Origin: Hansfordia pulvinata
Lineage: Eukaryota > Ascomycota > Sordariomycetes > Xylariales
Reading direction: 5' to 3'
Length of the DNA: 64,000 nt
Assembly: GCA_006538405.1 (NCBI GenBank)
Contig: BJKQ01000008.1
Coordinates: 310,001-374,000 of the forward strand
The notes below the pieces were generated by a model. It saw nothing but the letters and a program-made list of their open reading frames with translations. It ran no database searches and was not told where the DNA came from. How positions within the stretch are numbered: position 1 is the stretch's first letter; each line of letters starts with the position of its first letter. Shown here in pieces: positions 22,901 to 35,427 of this stretch. The translations under genes were made by a program, and so were the position numbers.

Positions 22901-24636
22901 TCTTTGGCCGCCTGGCTGCCCTCATCAGCTGCAGTCTCGGCACCGTTTGGTGGGTCGGCAGTCTCGGGCAGCAGCGGTTACGCGAAGGAGCCGTTGCTCA
23001 GCACTCGTAGATGTGCGGTGGCCGTCGTTCGTCTGCTGTGATTCCAGGTGGGCCCCCTTTTTTCTTTTAATCGCCTTTTCTTCTTCTTTTTGTCTTTCTT
23101 TCTCCCACGCGGGTCTGGCAGGCAGCGTGTCTGACGAGACTGATGCTTTGTTAGTCAAACATTCGGGTCAAACTTGCGGATTCGGCAGTCTGTTGCCACA
23201 CAAACCTCATTCGGGGCGCAGGTGTTGCCTGGTTTGGGAGGGTGAACGCCTCCTGGTGGCATAACGCCCCCGCGGTGGGACACAGCGGCTGCTGGGCGCA
23301 AATTCGAGATGGACGGAATACGGAGACTGGAAGCAGGAGATGGCGGGAGTACGAGTACTGGGCTGGCGGACGGTAAGGCGTGGTTAGGAGTTGCCCGCAG
23401 GCAGGCGTAGCAGGCAAGGCGAGTCGATGATGCGCGCACTGTGTGAGATATTAATAGCGGCAAGTGCCGATCGTGAGCGACATGGGGCTAGAAAAAAATT
23501 CGTCGCAAACCCCCCTGCGGAGATCCACCGGCCGAAACGCCCCTTTACGAGTAGGTCAGGTACGTACCTTGAACCAGTAGGTAGGCGGGTACTCGTACGA
23601 CCACCATCACCATCAACAGTCGAGTCCGAGCAGGTTGCACCTCCCACCCATCGTGCCACCACCTCTCCAGGCAGACACCAGGTACGAAGCATCCAATACC
23701 TCGGCGCAGACCTATCTACCGTACCTACCTGGTATCTAAGGCACAGGTAACTACTCGTACCTGGACCTACCTGATGAATACGCGGGTTCATACCACTTCA
23801 CGCAAACCACCAGCGATTCGACACACCACCCACACCACTTCGTTCCCTCAGCCTCCTGCGCGGTTAGCCCGCCGCCCCCTGTCCTGACCTGCATGGCGTT
23901 GCACCCAATGGCAGCTCGCCCGCCGGCTGTTTCCAGTTTCCCCAACCCTTGCCACCTCCATGCGGAGCGCCGAAACACCGCCGCTGCCAACCCCGAGGGG
24001 AATCAGACGTGGGAGCGAGCAGACCTGGGGGAGGAGGATTCCGAGTGGGTTGGAATCGCACGTGGCCGACAGCCCGCCCGCCCATCCTCCGTCGTCGCCG
24101 CCTGCCCCGGCCGGGGAAGCCGGCTGACGACAGACACAAAGCCAAAGACACGTTCGAGCAGACCGCAAAAACCCGGGACAGCAGCGCCGTTGACAGCTTC
24201 GGATCCTCGGTGGATCGACGACAACGCTGTTCAGTGGAGAGCGAGGGCTCCCAGACCTCGCCGTGTTCATTGCGCCGCGTGCACGCGCGCCCTTCCAGGG
24301 TCGCTGGCTCTATCGCCGTCCAGCTTGCACGCGGGCGGGGCGCCGGCGTGGTTAATTACCGGGCATTATGGCCGGCTGACGAGATCTATCCGGCCAGGTT
24401 CCCATCGATCCAAACGCTATTGTTCCCCTGCGCGTAATCAACCGCTCGCCCGCCCTTGCGCCCTTCGCGTGGCCCCGGTTGGCGCCCGTTACGTTGCGCC
24501 ATCCCGACGCCATCCCGTATCGTATGCGTTCGCTTCGTACGCGTTCCCCCGACCAGCGGCTCACACACACACACTCATACGAGTCCTCGTGCGCCACCAG
24601 CCCCCCCCCTGCTGCCCGGTAGTGCAAGTACTCGTA
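19902..24636. repeat. Cluster of 14 copies of the 8-mer TACTCGTA/TACGAGTA
   Basis: Exact copies start at 19902, 19948, 20158, 20477, 20674, 21992, 22149, 22709, 22881, 23350, 23546, 23590, 23752 and 24629, in both orientations and at irregular spacing. Chance would give about one exact copy of either orientation per 33 kb. A further four lie at 27192, 27303, 27634 and 27715. Confidence 0.85.
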
Positions 24637-26578
24637 CTTCCATCAGCAATGGCTCATCCTGCCGCGCGGCGGCGGCGTGGTTAGCAAGTGCCGTGCTGGC
24701 TACGTCCAGTTTCTGCTTAGGCCCTGGCGGGTGGCTTGACAGGATCCTGCACGGACTCGCCCGGTCCCCGGCATCGCGTCAGCCCAGCCCAGCTGATGAG
24801 ATCTGGTCATATGCCGTGCCACCAGTCAGGACCGGAGCGGCTGACTGTCTCATAGGTGCGGCTAGGGCGGCCTGTTGGAGATATCGCTCATCGGAGGAAT
24901 CCTGGCAGAGCGTCGCATCCGGAGGCACCAGCCACAAAGCTTGGATCCCCGACAATGACGTCTCGCCCCTGGCCGGCTGAAACCCGAGCGCGCCAGGCAG
25001 GCAGTCAACTCGACTCGACTCGACTCTTTTTCCTGCATTGCATTGGTGTCGCCTTGCAGCGTCGTGGGATATCGGATTAATCGTCGGGGTTGCTTTTACG
25101 ACATCGCAGCGCCTCTCAGCGTCGGCACCGCCATTTGCAGTCTCCGTAAATTCGCCTCCTCGACCTTGAACTGCACCCGCCCGGGCCTTTCCTCGTTGGT
25201 GGCGGGGATGGCCGAGTTCTTTTCTCGGGGTTTCTCTTACACACCACTTTGCCATTTTCTGCCCCTTTGCTTTGGCCACTTGGGCTGCAATGCCGCTCAC
25301 ACGCGCAAAGTGCCGCGTTCCGGCAAGCCACCCGCCTCCCCCCGCAGAGCCCTCGCCTCGTTTGACATCAAGGAGCGATTACTGCAACCAGGGGACGACA
25401 CGACGTCGTAAGTTTCTCAGCGCCTAGAACTTTGTCGATGGGGTCCTGGGCCCAGGTTTGGGCTGCATCCGGTGGGACCAGGTCTCGTATGTCTCTCGTA
25501 TGTCATGGGCCGTCATTCCGAAGCATCGCGACCGACCAGAAGACGGACAGACAGACCCTTTCTTTGACAGCATCCCCGGATTCACCATCCAGACCCCAAA
25601 AGTCAACTTTGGCCTCGTTTAGGGGACGGTCTTTCTCCGCAGCCCAGGAACCTATCACATTGTTGGAAACGCCCTCGGTGTCTGGCATCAGCACTGTCCA
25701 ATCTCGCCCCAGCGGTAAGCTGAAGACGAGTCTAACTGGGGCGGGCAAGCGTGGCAAACGCGGCGAGGCCGGGGGGGCAATCTTGACGGACCATTTGCGT
25801 TGACCGTTGCGTCTGCAGTGTGTCGCGGTCGCTCGAGCGTTGCGGCTAGGCACCTGGGGCCCCCGTCGCCCTCGAACGCCTCTTTCGGGTTGGACGTTCC
25901 GAAGCCACCGCCCTTTTCTTTTTTTCTCTCTCTCTCCCGTCTTCTTTCTCTCCCACCCTTACGGGATACGGTGACGGTACCCCTACCCTGCCATGCCTGC
26001 TAGGCCGGACGCACACCACGGTTCCGAACAGGCTTGCAGGCTAGTGTACTCCCCTGGCGATGGTCAACCGCGGCCGGTACAGGGCTGGCCCAAGGCCACC
26101 GCGGCGCCTCAGCGCGCTGCTCGCCCACACCCGGCAAGCCTCAACCAGGCGTGCGAGGCAAGGTCACGCGGCACTGCACCTCTCGGCACTTCTCATACAC
26201 ACACCTTGTAGCCCGATCTGGCGTGTGGCTTAATATAGCGCTTCCGCCGCATCCTGACAAAGTCCATGACATCATGGTGAGATCTATAGCCAGGAGAAGG
26301 CATCGCAGGGCTGGGGTCGAAGGGCCGAAGAGAAAAGACAGCCATGACAGCAAACGTGTGGGAGATGCCCGCCCCGTGCCACCGCAAGACCCTTCAGTGC
26401 CTAAGATCTGGAGCTGTGGGTTAGAAATTCTGGAGTCCCCATACTTTGTAGCGTGGCCTTGTGCATGGAACAGAGGGGGAGAAGCCCAGTTTTCCAGTTT
26501 TTCTCCAGACGCTGATCAGTTCTTGTCTTCAGTAAGCTGTCGCCTTCTCGCTTGGCTCGTCGGATGGACGGGCTTGAG

Positions 26579-26581
26579 CAG

Positions 26582-26613
<32 letters not shown>

Positions 26614-26614
26614 G
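26579..26614 (+). repeat. CAG/CAA microsatellite, 12 units
   Basis: Twelve CAG or CAA triplets in a region without a recognised gene. In one frame they would encode 12 Gln within a 150-codon open frame of no known family. Confidence 0.9.
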
Positions 26615-27796
26615 CGCAGTATGGGGTTTGACGGCGTGACGGCGCCCCAGAGAGGGGAATGGGGAGATTGCGGTGCGCAAAACGCGCCCCGGAGCCCAGT
26701 TGCAGCCAAAGAGAGCGAGCGAGACGTGCCAATGGGACAGGTGAAGAGGGATTTTTCGCCTCCGTGGAGGCAATCGGTGACCAAAGGAAGAGAAGTAACA
26801 TGGGATCTCTGGAAATTGTGTGGAACCTGTGGCAGCCGTGAGGCCCGTCGCAAACTGGAGAAGTTGCCACGCTCGCGTGCGTCAATCAGAAGTCTGCAGG
26901 ACCGCAAAAAAATATGCACGCCGCCCTCGGGCTGCCCAGTTTTTTCGGCGACCCCATCGACGATGCTTGCCTCATTCGGTGGGCCGGTAATAGAAGTGGG
27001 CAGCGCACCATGACGGGCCACGACGGGCCACCGAGACGTCGGCCTTAGCGGCGCCAGCTTCCCCTTTGTGTGCGTGTGCGTGTGCGCGCGCGGTGCGCGA
27101 TACGAATCTTTTGCATTGGATGTCTGTATGTCTGCTGTCTGTCTGTATGTCTCGTGTGGTACTATGTAGGTAAGGTATGGATGGATGTGCGTACTCGTAC
27201 CTATCGAAGGTCGAACGATGCCGTGCCCGTGTACCGAACGAAGTAGGTTTCCAATGCGTCCACGTGCCTCTCTACCTATGAGTAGCTCTCTGAACTCGAA
27301 GGTACTCGTATGGATCGCGCGAACTGTGGTGGTCCAGCCTCCCGACTCTCGTCCTCTGAAAACGGCCGCTTGACTCCACTTGTTCCCCGTGTGGACTTGT
27401 TCTCGACTGCGGAGTTCGCCCGTAGTCTATGACAGGACTCACACGCCCACACGACACGATGCGGATGAGACATTGTCTTGGGCCGGGAAGGGGGAAGTGG
27501 AAGGGGGGTTGAGAGTGTGGCCAGGACCAGGACCAGGACCGGGTGCCAGGGTCTACGACAAGAAGACAGCCCAGCCCGTACGGTACGGTACGGTACAAAA
27601 CCCACGGTACCTACACAGGTACGGCATGCCGGGTACTCGTAGGCACTCGTACTCCTGTACCGGCTCGGGAACATCAGGTGGACCTCTCACTCATGGGAAG
27701 GAGCCGGAGGTGGTTACGAGTACGTACTCCCACCGACCGAACGGCGCCGCCTGTGCCGTTGCCGCCAATGCGAACGAACGATCGAAGGCGTCGGCT

Positions 27797-27848
27797 CCCA
27801 TCTCCATCTCCATCTCCATCCCCATCCATCCCCATCCCCATCCCCAGC
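27797..27848 (+). repeat. CCATCT/CCATCC hexamer-type repeat
   Basis: Repeated CCATCT units change into CCATCC and CCCCAT units, a pyrimidine-rich strand in the far upstream region of the MFS gene. Confidence 0.8.
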
Positions 27849-28318
27849 AGCGGCACTAAGATGGTTAGCGTCCTTTGCGGACTGACAGGCAGCGCGGGCG
27901 CGCGCGCGCAGTCGGGTCCCAGTCGCCGCCCCAGTTGCAGCCCCCCGGTCGGTCGTCCCCAGTGCCACTGGCTTACAGGCGCAGGCGGCGTAGAGGCGCG
28001 CGCGCGCTCTCGCACACACACACACACACCTGTTGTGGCGACTCGGGACCGCCTAGTCAGAGCTCATCCATCGTCTCTCTTTTGCCCGCCCGCCCACGTT
28101 TCGCGATGCTATACATAACTGGGGAAATCCCCAGGTTTTTTTTCTTGCTCCCGTCGTTCCTCACGCTCTCGCACTCTGCCTGTGCTGCCTGCCCCTCCCT
28201 TCTCAGACAGCCTCCTGTCACCTCCCCCGCCCCCGCAGGTCCAGAGACACATCCTTGCTGAGTGTCTTATCAGCACCCATCACCACCACCACCGCCATAG
28301 TCTCTCTCCACCGTCGCC

Positions 28319-30347
28319 ATGGCTGGTGAGAAGAACGGCTCCAGCTCCGATTCCACCATCGGGGCTGGCCACGGGTCCGCCGATGCCGCCGGCATGGCCG
28401 CCCGCGCCCAGGAGAAGGAGGCCCGTCTCCACGAGACCGGCAAGCGGGAGCTCAAGGAGGAGGACTGCGAGAGCGAGCTTGGCTTCGCCTACCCGACCTG
28501 GAAGAAGTGGTGGATTCTGACCGTCATCTTCCTGGTCCAGACCTCGATGAACTTCAACACCTCGCTCTACTCCAACGGTCTGCAGGGCATGTCCGAGGCT
28601 TTCGACGTCAGCCTCCAGGCTTGCCGTGCCGGTGCCGCCGTCTACCTCATCACCTACGGTTTCGGCTGTGAGCTCTGGGCCCCCTGGTCCGAGGAGTTTG
28701 GACGCAAGCCCATCCTACAGCTCTCCATGCTGCTCACCAACCTGTTCATTCTGCCCGTCGCCCTGGCTCAGAACTTTGCCTCCGTCATGGTTGGCCGCGC
28801 CCTCGGTGGTCTCTCCACCTCCGGTGGTAGTGTCACCCTCGGCATGGTTGCCGACATGTACGACGCCGACAACCAGCAATACGCCGTTGCCTTCATGTGA
28901 GTTCCTCCCCGTTCCCCTACAGGCCTTGTCGTCGGTTGTCATTCGCCAGAAAGACCTCCCCAGAATACTAATCCGGTAACAGCGTCTTCTCTTCCGTCGG
29001 TGGCTCTATCCTGGGTCCCATCGTTGGTGGTTTCGTCGAGCAGTACATGGACTGGCGCTGGTGCATGTGGATTCAGCTCATCTTCGGTGGCTTCGTCCAG
29101 ATTCTGCACCTGCTCACTGTCCCCGAGACCAGAACCTCGGTCATGATGTAAGCCTTCCCGCCCCTCAGACCCGGCTTCCATTTCACTACCTGGGTCGCCC
29201 GCCGCGGTAATGATTGTCCGCCGCTGACCCGTACCGCAGGAACAAAATCGCCAAGAACCGCAGAAAGACCGGCCAGGACCCCAACATCTACGGCCCCGAC
29301 GAGATCGAGTCCTTCCGCGAGCGCTTCACCTGGGGCGAGCTGTTCCACACCATGTTCCGGCCCTTCCGCATGTTCCTGACTGAGCCCATCGTCCTGACTC
29401 TGTCTCTGCTGTCCGGTTTCGCCGACGCCCTCATCTTCATGTTCATCCAGTCCTTCTCGGTCGTCTTCAACAAGTGGGACTTCAGCCCCTCGCAAGTCGG
29501 TCTCTCTTTCGTCGCCATCGGTATCGGCTACCTCGCCGGCTACCTCATCTTCCTGCCCTCGTTCAACATGTCCCGCAAGAAGCGCGAGCAGAACCCCAAC
29601 GACGAGCACGCCCAGTACGAGTCCCGCATGTACCTCCTGCTGTGGACTGCCCCGGCCCTGCCCCTTGGTCTTCTGATCTTCGCCGTAAGTCCCCATCTGA
29701 CACGACAAGAAACACTCCCGGAGCCTTACTGATCTCGTTTGTAGTGGACCTCCGGCGGACCCCCGGTTCACTGGATGGGCGCCATGGTCGGCGCTGCTGT
29801 TGTCGGTATTGCCAACTACTCCATCTACATGGCCACGATCGACTACATGGTCGCCGCCTACGGCCCTTACAGCGCTTCGGCCACTGGAGGAAACGGATGG
29901 GCACGTGACTTCCTTGCTGGTGTCCTGACGGTGCCGGCCACTCCTTTCTTCACCAACATCGGCGCCGAGAAGGGCATGAACACGCAATACGCGTGCATGA
30001 TCCTCTTCTGCATTTCTGCCATCCTCGTCGTCGCTTGCTTCTGGGTCTACTGGAAGGGTCCCGAGCTGCGCAAGAAGTCTCCCTTTGCCCAGTCTCTGGC
30101 CAGCGGCACTGCCGAGTTCGACGGACGCCGTGTCTCCATCGCTGCCTCGGTGGCCCGTGGCACCCACCCCGAGCGTCCCGGCGGCGGCCTGCGCGTCGAC
30201 TCGCGCCGCGGCTCCTACATGGCCAGCCACAACGCTGCGTCTCGCCGCTCCTCGAAGCAGTACTCGCGCGCCAACAGCCGTGCCAACAGCGTTGACCACG
30301 GCCACCAGAACCTGGAGGCCATCACCTCCATCCCCACTCGCCAGTAG
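28319..30347 (+). CDS. MFS drug:H+ antiporter-type transporter (DHA1-like), 596 aa
   Basis: A plasma-membrane major facilitator protein expected to have 12 membrane segments. Four exons are inferred: 28319-28896, 28983-29147, 29240-29684 and 29745-30347, joining to 597 codons with stop; each intron has GT-AG ends and intron 1 has an ACTAAT branch site near 28,966. The N tail is hydrophilic (about 60 residues). The loop after the second membrane segment has the MFS-A type signature as WAPWSEEFGRKPIL, followed by VGRALGGLSTSGGSVTLGMV, a typical DHA1 antiporter motif region. A long cytosolic loop (MNKIAKNRRKTGQDPN) follows the sixth segment. The C tail is rich in Ser and Arg (RRSSKQYSRANSRANS), a possible phosphorylation target. 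Strong C-ending codon bias suggests good expression. The substrate could be a drug, polyamine or other small molecule and is not readable. Confidence 0.9.
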
Positions 30348-32817
30348 AGCTAAGGGAGCTTCTGGTCACGACCGCTCCCCGAGCCGCGTCCTAGCGACGC
30401 GTCAAAGGCACTGGTGTCGTTCACTTCTCACCACTACAGAGGCCGGGCTCTTCTCTCTTTCTCTTTTCGAAGGTGAAGGAAGATATCCCCCTGTTTGCAC
30501 CCCCCTAAGCGTTTCATCGAAAAGCTTACGATTGATTATATCTCCTGGATTAAAGGTTGCCCATTTTGCATGAGCAGGTGTTTTTGTATGATATCCTAAA
30601 GTACCCCCCCCCAACCCCTCGCCAGTCGTCATTGACGGCGGGTTCATCAAATGTCAATTAGAGCTAGAATAAGTGCTTTCATTGTTGCCAATCAATCGTT
30701 ATCTGAAAACCGGGAGGTCTCCTGCCAATGCGTGACATGATCGAGACGAGACTTGTGTGTGTAAGCGGCCAATCACTGCGGGTGCCTCGCTACACTGAAC
30801 TGATGAGGTGATGATGATGCCCTCGCATTCCGTCGTGGTACTATTTTCGGGAGTCGGTCCCTTGCCGAACACTGCATCTGGTACTTTTCCTACCTACTAC
30901 CTTGTCCAAAGGGGGGGGCTGTCATAAGACCCAGGCGAGTCGCGGCACGCATGCGCGGTCGGAAACGGCTCGAGGTCGTTGCACTCTCCTAGACCAGGGA
31001 GCCAGACCGGACGGTGTGCCCGCACGTGCGGACGTGACCTGGCAAGTCCCAATGCAAAAGTCTCAACTTGGTACGCAGTGACAAAACAGAAGCAGAGCTG
31101 AAAACCCCCGGCTTCGATCCAAGCAGGGCAGGCCGCCCCGCGGTGTCTGAGACATGGCCACGAACGGAACCTTACTGAGACAGCTGGATAAGAGGCGAGA
31201 GCGAATAGGGCTCTTGAGCCGCGACACCACGTGCCGACCAGTCTCGGGCCGGCACCGCTTGCGCCAGTCCGGACACCCGGCTCCGGGTCCGGCCTAGACG
31301 CGGCCTTGCGGGGAGGCAAACCTAATAAGAATACCTGTGCGAAGACTCGAAAAGGGGGGCGGGGTGATCTGGCCCGGCCCTTTGTGGGCGAGGTCACACA
31401 ATGGACTTTGCTTACTCGTAAACCTGCCTACCTACTCGTTGTCGTGGCGGGACAAATGCCTTACTCGTGAGCGCCGCTTGGGGCCCCACTGGTCTCACAT
31501 TCCAGGACGGCACCTGGGCCACTCTCACAGTCCACAAGGGCACCCGGAAGCGCTCGTGGGATGTCGACGGGGATGACCTGTATTTACCTACCTGTTTGAG
31601 GTAAGGTACGAGTAGTCGACGGAAGAAGGTCCTTGGTGAACAGGCTTCGCATCGGTCGTGCTTCCAAGGCAGTGTACCTCTTAGGCAAGGTAGGTGTGTA
31701 GTTGATGAGGCTCTCTGTTACCCCTCACCTTCGTTACCGCGGTGCACGCGCGGTGGGGGAAAGCTGCGGGCACACCGAGAAGAGACCCGTAACCGCGTGA
31801 CCGTGTACAAGGATGCGCACAGCACTAGACTGGAGTGCAACATTGAATGGGGCTTAATTACGTAAGGGAAACGGAATCAAATGTGTTGCACGATGACTTC
31901 ATTTCTATACCATCGGGTAGTGCCTTAGTCCTAAAGTTATAGGCACGGGTACCACATAGACGCGTTCAAGCGGTAGACCGACGGTGCACGAGGTAGCTAG
32001 GAACGGTTGGAACTATAGCTTTGGTGGCATCCACAGTGGTGATATGTGCGGCACGATGAATTCCCTTACCTACCGGACCCCAATTGCCGGGTTGCCTCTC
32101 GTTCATCCTCCCGGCGCATGATCGATGGCCCTCTCAGGCGGGTGCGATAGCGAGGATACTCGTAGCCGGTGCGTGCGGAGACCAACCACATGAACCCTCG
32201 ACGCGCGTGTGCGAACGACATGCGCCCACCCAGACCTGCCAAAAGCTTGGAAAACCGCAACCATCAACCAGCCAGGCCGTCCCATTCTGTCACTCTGTCT
32301 GTCCCCTTTGCCTCACCTTCACGTAACAACATCACGGCAATAGCTCTTTATCTCACCGAGTTCGCATGGAAGAAAAATATTCGCCGAGTGGGTGGGCCTC
32401 CTCGCTCTTAGACAAGCCCGGGCACGCCCCCCGGCGACCTCGGGACTAATTAGAACCACGGCTAATGGAGCCCGTGCCTAACTTACCTAGGTACCCAAGC
32501 CAGAGTATGTCGCTCAAACCACCTGGCAGCGCCGAAGGTGCCCGAGAGGCAGGGAGGTTTCTTTCGTGATATTAATAGCTCTGGAGAATTCTCTAGTGTA
32601 TGAGGGCTGAGTGGTCATGGCTCGAGTCTCCGTCGGGAACGTCGAGAACGGCCAGAAAGTTGAAGGATAAAAGGGTAGGCTGGGCCAGTCTCGTTTTTGG
32701 ATGAGGGGGACAAATCAAAGTCATCTGCCTTAACACCAACTAACTCTTCATCATCGTCATCATCAGTTTCAGTTCCTCATACACAACGAGCTCTGTCAAC
32801 GGGCTTCCAAGACCGCC
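30348..32817. other. Intergenic region, about 2.5 kb
   Basis: Downstream flank of the MFS gene and promoter of the next. Holds TACTCGTA-type motifs at 31413, 31607 and 32157, TACCTA repeats, and a TACCTAGGTA palindrome near 32,484. A possible TATA element (GATAAAAG, near 32,666) lies about 150 bases before the next ATG. No gene seen. Confidence 0.5.
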
Positions 32818-33167
32818 ATGCACTTCTCTACCGGAAAGGCTTTTCTCGCTCTTGCGGCGCTTGCTGCGACGGCGGCTGCGTCGGATGGGCCGTCCGTGTG
32901 GGTTGAGGTCACCAACATATTCGGCCAGAAGATCCAGGGCCCCTTGAGCATCTCGCGCGGCTGGACGGCGCTGGATGAGAACTACAGCACCCTCAACGTC
33001 CTGAAGCTGCCCCCGAACCGGTATATCACTCTGGCTTCGAGAGAGACCGAGGAGTACGAGAGTGAGCACCAGATAGGCGCCACGATCAAGGGGAAGGCCA
33101 GACGAGCCTGCCCAACCACGCTGCAGGCTTCTTCGTCGTGGACCGTGCTGCCCTGACGATCCTCTGA
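32818..33167 (+). CDS. Small secreted protein, 94 aa, two exons
   Basis: Family not recognised. ATG at 32818 opens a clear signal peptide (MHFSTGKAFLALAALAATAAA), with cleavage likely near residue 21. The mature part reads VWVEVTNIFGQKIQGPLSIS, then NVLKLPPNRYITLASRETEE. The preferred model has a 65-bp intron, 33062-33126 (GTGAGC...CTGCAG), and ends YESFFVVDRAALTIL with TGA at 33165-33167. Without splicing the frame would run to 33156 through a basic, less protein-like end. The spliced mature protein is about 73 residues and has no cysteine, so it differs from the common Cys-rich effectors. A role at the host or cell surface is only a guess. Confidence 0.6.
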
Positions 33168-33958
33168 GCTTGAGGTGGTCATCTGACCGGGGTTGTTAAC
33201 ACACACCTGTCTCTGCGCTTCAACAAGCCGGGGCCCGGGAGTGAGATCGGATACAGCGTGCAAACTAACATAGACTACCTAGATTAGAAGCAATAGACAT
33301 GTGCAGCAATCATTGCATCCATAAATCACACAGATTCCAGCACATGGCAGTACGTGACATTGAACCTACCTTACGTATCACTCCAGAGTCCATATGCACA
33401 TAGTGGGGAACACCATATAACCGTACTTGCCTACATGTAGGTAAAAGTAGATATGAAGCTGGCCTCTGTACACGCGAAGAGGCCCCCTTCCATTTATTTG
33501 TTGGAAGGTCCGACCCTGGCGCTGCTGGGACCGCCCGGCTGCCTCAGTCCAGGAGGAAGGTACAGACCATGACGTATGGGTAGGTAGGTAGTGCTGATGT
33601 TAGGTACCTAGGTAGGTATCTAGAGTCAATCTTCCATCGCCCGCATGGAAAGTCTTCTCACTCGTTCTCTTCACATCGCAACATCCATGTCCCGCCCCGA
33701 GCGGTCATCGTTGCTTGGCTCGAGGAGTCTTGACCTCCGCTCCAACCTGTCTGGTAGCTCCCGACTACCGAACGACATCCCAGTGAGTGCCACACGCCGC
33801 GGATCTATGAGGTGCTCCAGAGTCCAAGGCCTACACGTTTCGCTTCCCATCTCATTGTACTCGGCTTCTTTTGCTGATGCAGCCCGGCGAGCCGGCCACT
33901 CTGCTAAGGAGAATGGATTGCAGGGGCCCATACAGGCATGCATGCATACACTCTCAAC
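33168..33958. other. Intergenic region between convergent genes
   Basis: Contains TAGGTAGGTA/TACCTAGG repeats at about 33,580-33,625 and a GCATGCATGCAT stretch near 33,935. No gene supported. Confidence 0.5.
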
Positions 33959-35427
33959 TCAACTATTCCCGATGACGCAGTTGGCGTAAAAGGAGGTCGT
34001 CGCGGACCAGTCGGAGAAGACGCCCTCGACGCCCACCTTGCCGCGCAGCGCGTCAATCATCTCGAAGACGTCGCCATCTCCGACCTCGTACATCGCGCCG
34101 CCCTTGCCCGCACGCCCCCGGTACGGGAGGGTCTGGTACTCCGGCGCCTTCTCGGCGGTCCACGCCAGCAGCTTGAAGCCGAGCGTTTTGGCGCGTGTCG
34201 CGAACTCGGACTCGACGAACCTCGTGCCCGCGGTCTCTTTGCCGTCACCGTCGACCTCGAGCAGGTAGGGCAGGAACGCGCCGATCCACTTGATCCCTCG
34301 GTCCCGGTACTCCTCCAGCATCGCCAACTGCGTGTCGTAGGCCTTGGGCTTCCACTTGTCCTTGGTCACCAGCAGCACGGCCTGGTCGCCGAACTCGGGC
34401 GCCTCCCGCAGCCACGCGTACACGTCTTCGGGCTCGAAGCTCTGCAGCCACACGCGTTTGGGGTCGATCTCGCGCGCCTCGTACTCGCTCACGATTTTGC
34501 TCTGGAACTCGTCCATGGTGAGCCCGAGGTTGTGGCCGTCCTTGAGGCCTTTGAGGTGGTTGGACTTGGGCCGCTTCAGCTCGCTGGTGAAGGCGACGTC
34601 GCCGTCCTGCTCCTTGACAGTCTCCAGGAACTCGTCGTGCGTCAGGGGCTTGATGCACTCCTCGTCGTCAGGCATCACGCTCTTGGAAGCCCGTAGGCCC
34701 AGTCGGGCGGGTTGTCGATGTACGCTTCGGGGTCCGTGACGAAGTGCCCGCGGGTGTCTTTCTTCCCGGCGTGCGCGGCGCATAGCGTCTGGTACTCCTT
34801 CAGTGTCAGGTGGTAGGTGCAGCACTGCGCCTTGTCGTCGGACCAGTGCGGCTCGCATCTGCTGGCGAGGGGCGTGCTGACGATGTTGGTGGTCAGATGG
34901 AGGTCGCCTTCACCAGCAACATGATGTCAGTTCCCAGAGTCTTCAGGTTTTTTTTTGCCTTGCCTCGCCTCCCGGCTCCCTCTGCACTGCAAGGTTGTTT
35001 TGAGCCGGCGGCGTCTATCTGGGGATCGATACTTACACGCCGAATGCTGGCAGACCAGGTGGCCGTCGCTGGTGAAGCTGACGTCGCACTCCTGGATGCC
35101 GGTGCCCAGCATGTGCCCGGCCTTGTACGCCGGCAGCGTCTCCTCGGGGAACTGCTTGACCGACCCGCCACGGTGCCCGACCGCGAACCGGTGGGGCTGC
35201 AGGCCCTTTCCGCCCAGGCGGGAATCGAGGCACCTGTGCAGCTCGCGTTTGAGGGTCGAGGCCTCCATGGCGGTGATGAGGGCCTCGGGCCGGGCGAGCG
35301 TGGCCTTGATCTCGCCATGGCTCGGCTCCCGGGGCGCGAGCGACGACAAGCGCGCAGGGCCCGCGCCGTCGGTGGCTCGGATCAGGGCGCAGAGGCCGGC
35401 GAGGACGAGCGCGCTTCTGATGGACAT
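33959..35427 (-). CDS. Secreted glycerophosphodiester phosphodiesterase-like protein, about 430 aa, with an apparent 1-base frameshift
   Basis: Members split glycerophosphodiesters into glycerol-3-phosphate and an alcohol. The signal peptide is MSIRSALVLAGLCALIRATD. Exon 1 is 35427-35037, then a 129-bp intron (35036-34908, GTAAGT...AAG, branch CTGAC), then exon 2 from 34907 to 33959. The metal and active-site block is visible in exon 1: FAVGHRGGSVKQFPEETLPA, ECDVSFTSDGHLVCQHS. It continues in exon 2 with DLHLTTNIVSTPLASRC, the fungal secreted-GDPD pattern. Near 34,683-34,688 the frame breaks: WAYGLP is followed by a stop, whereas the next frame resumes with SVMPDDEECIKPLTHDEF and runs to the end (WLQSFEPEDVYAWL, LLAWTAEKAPEYQTLPYRG). 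Three Cs instead of two at that point restore a single frame. Downstream ELKRP and WLQSF elements fit the family. Either a sequence error or a fresh lesion. Confidence 0.8.

Larger units (their letters stand above)
16633..28318. other. Gene-poor 11.7-kb region
   Basis: No complete gene could be recognised on either strand. The left end is the promoter side of ATP11, with TG-rich sequence near 16,680. A possible decayed minus-strand gene lies at 17,130-18,040. From 19.9 to 24.7 kb and again at 27.2-27.7 kb there are clusters of the TACTCGTA motif. Simple repeats occur at 26,579 (CAG) and 27,797 (CCATCT). The last 250 bases are pyrimidine-rich, as expected for the leader of the following transporter gene. 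Most open frames have mixed composition and no domain. Genes made of many small exons could have been missed. Confidence 0.5.

Noticed and set aside
26564..27013. 150-codon plus-strand frame with 12 Gln
   Set aside because: Only the CAG repeat makes it look special. The rest has no domain, no signal and no splice partner, so it is probably chance.
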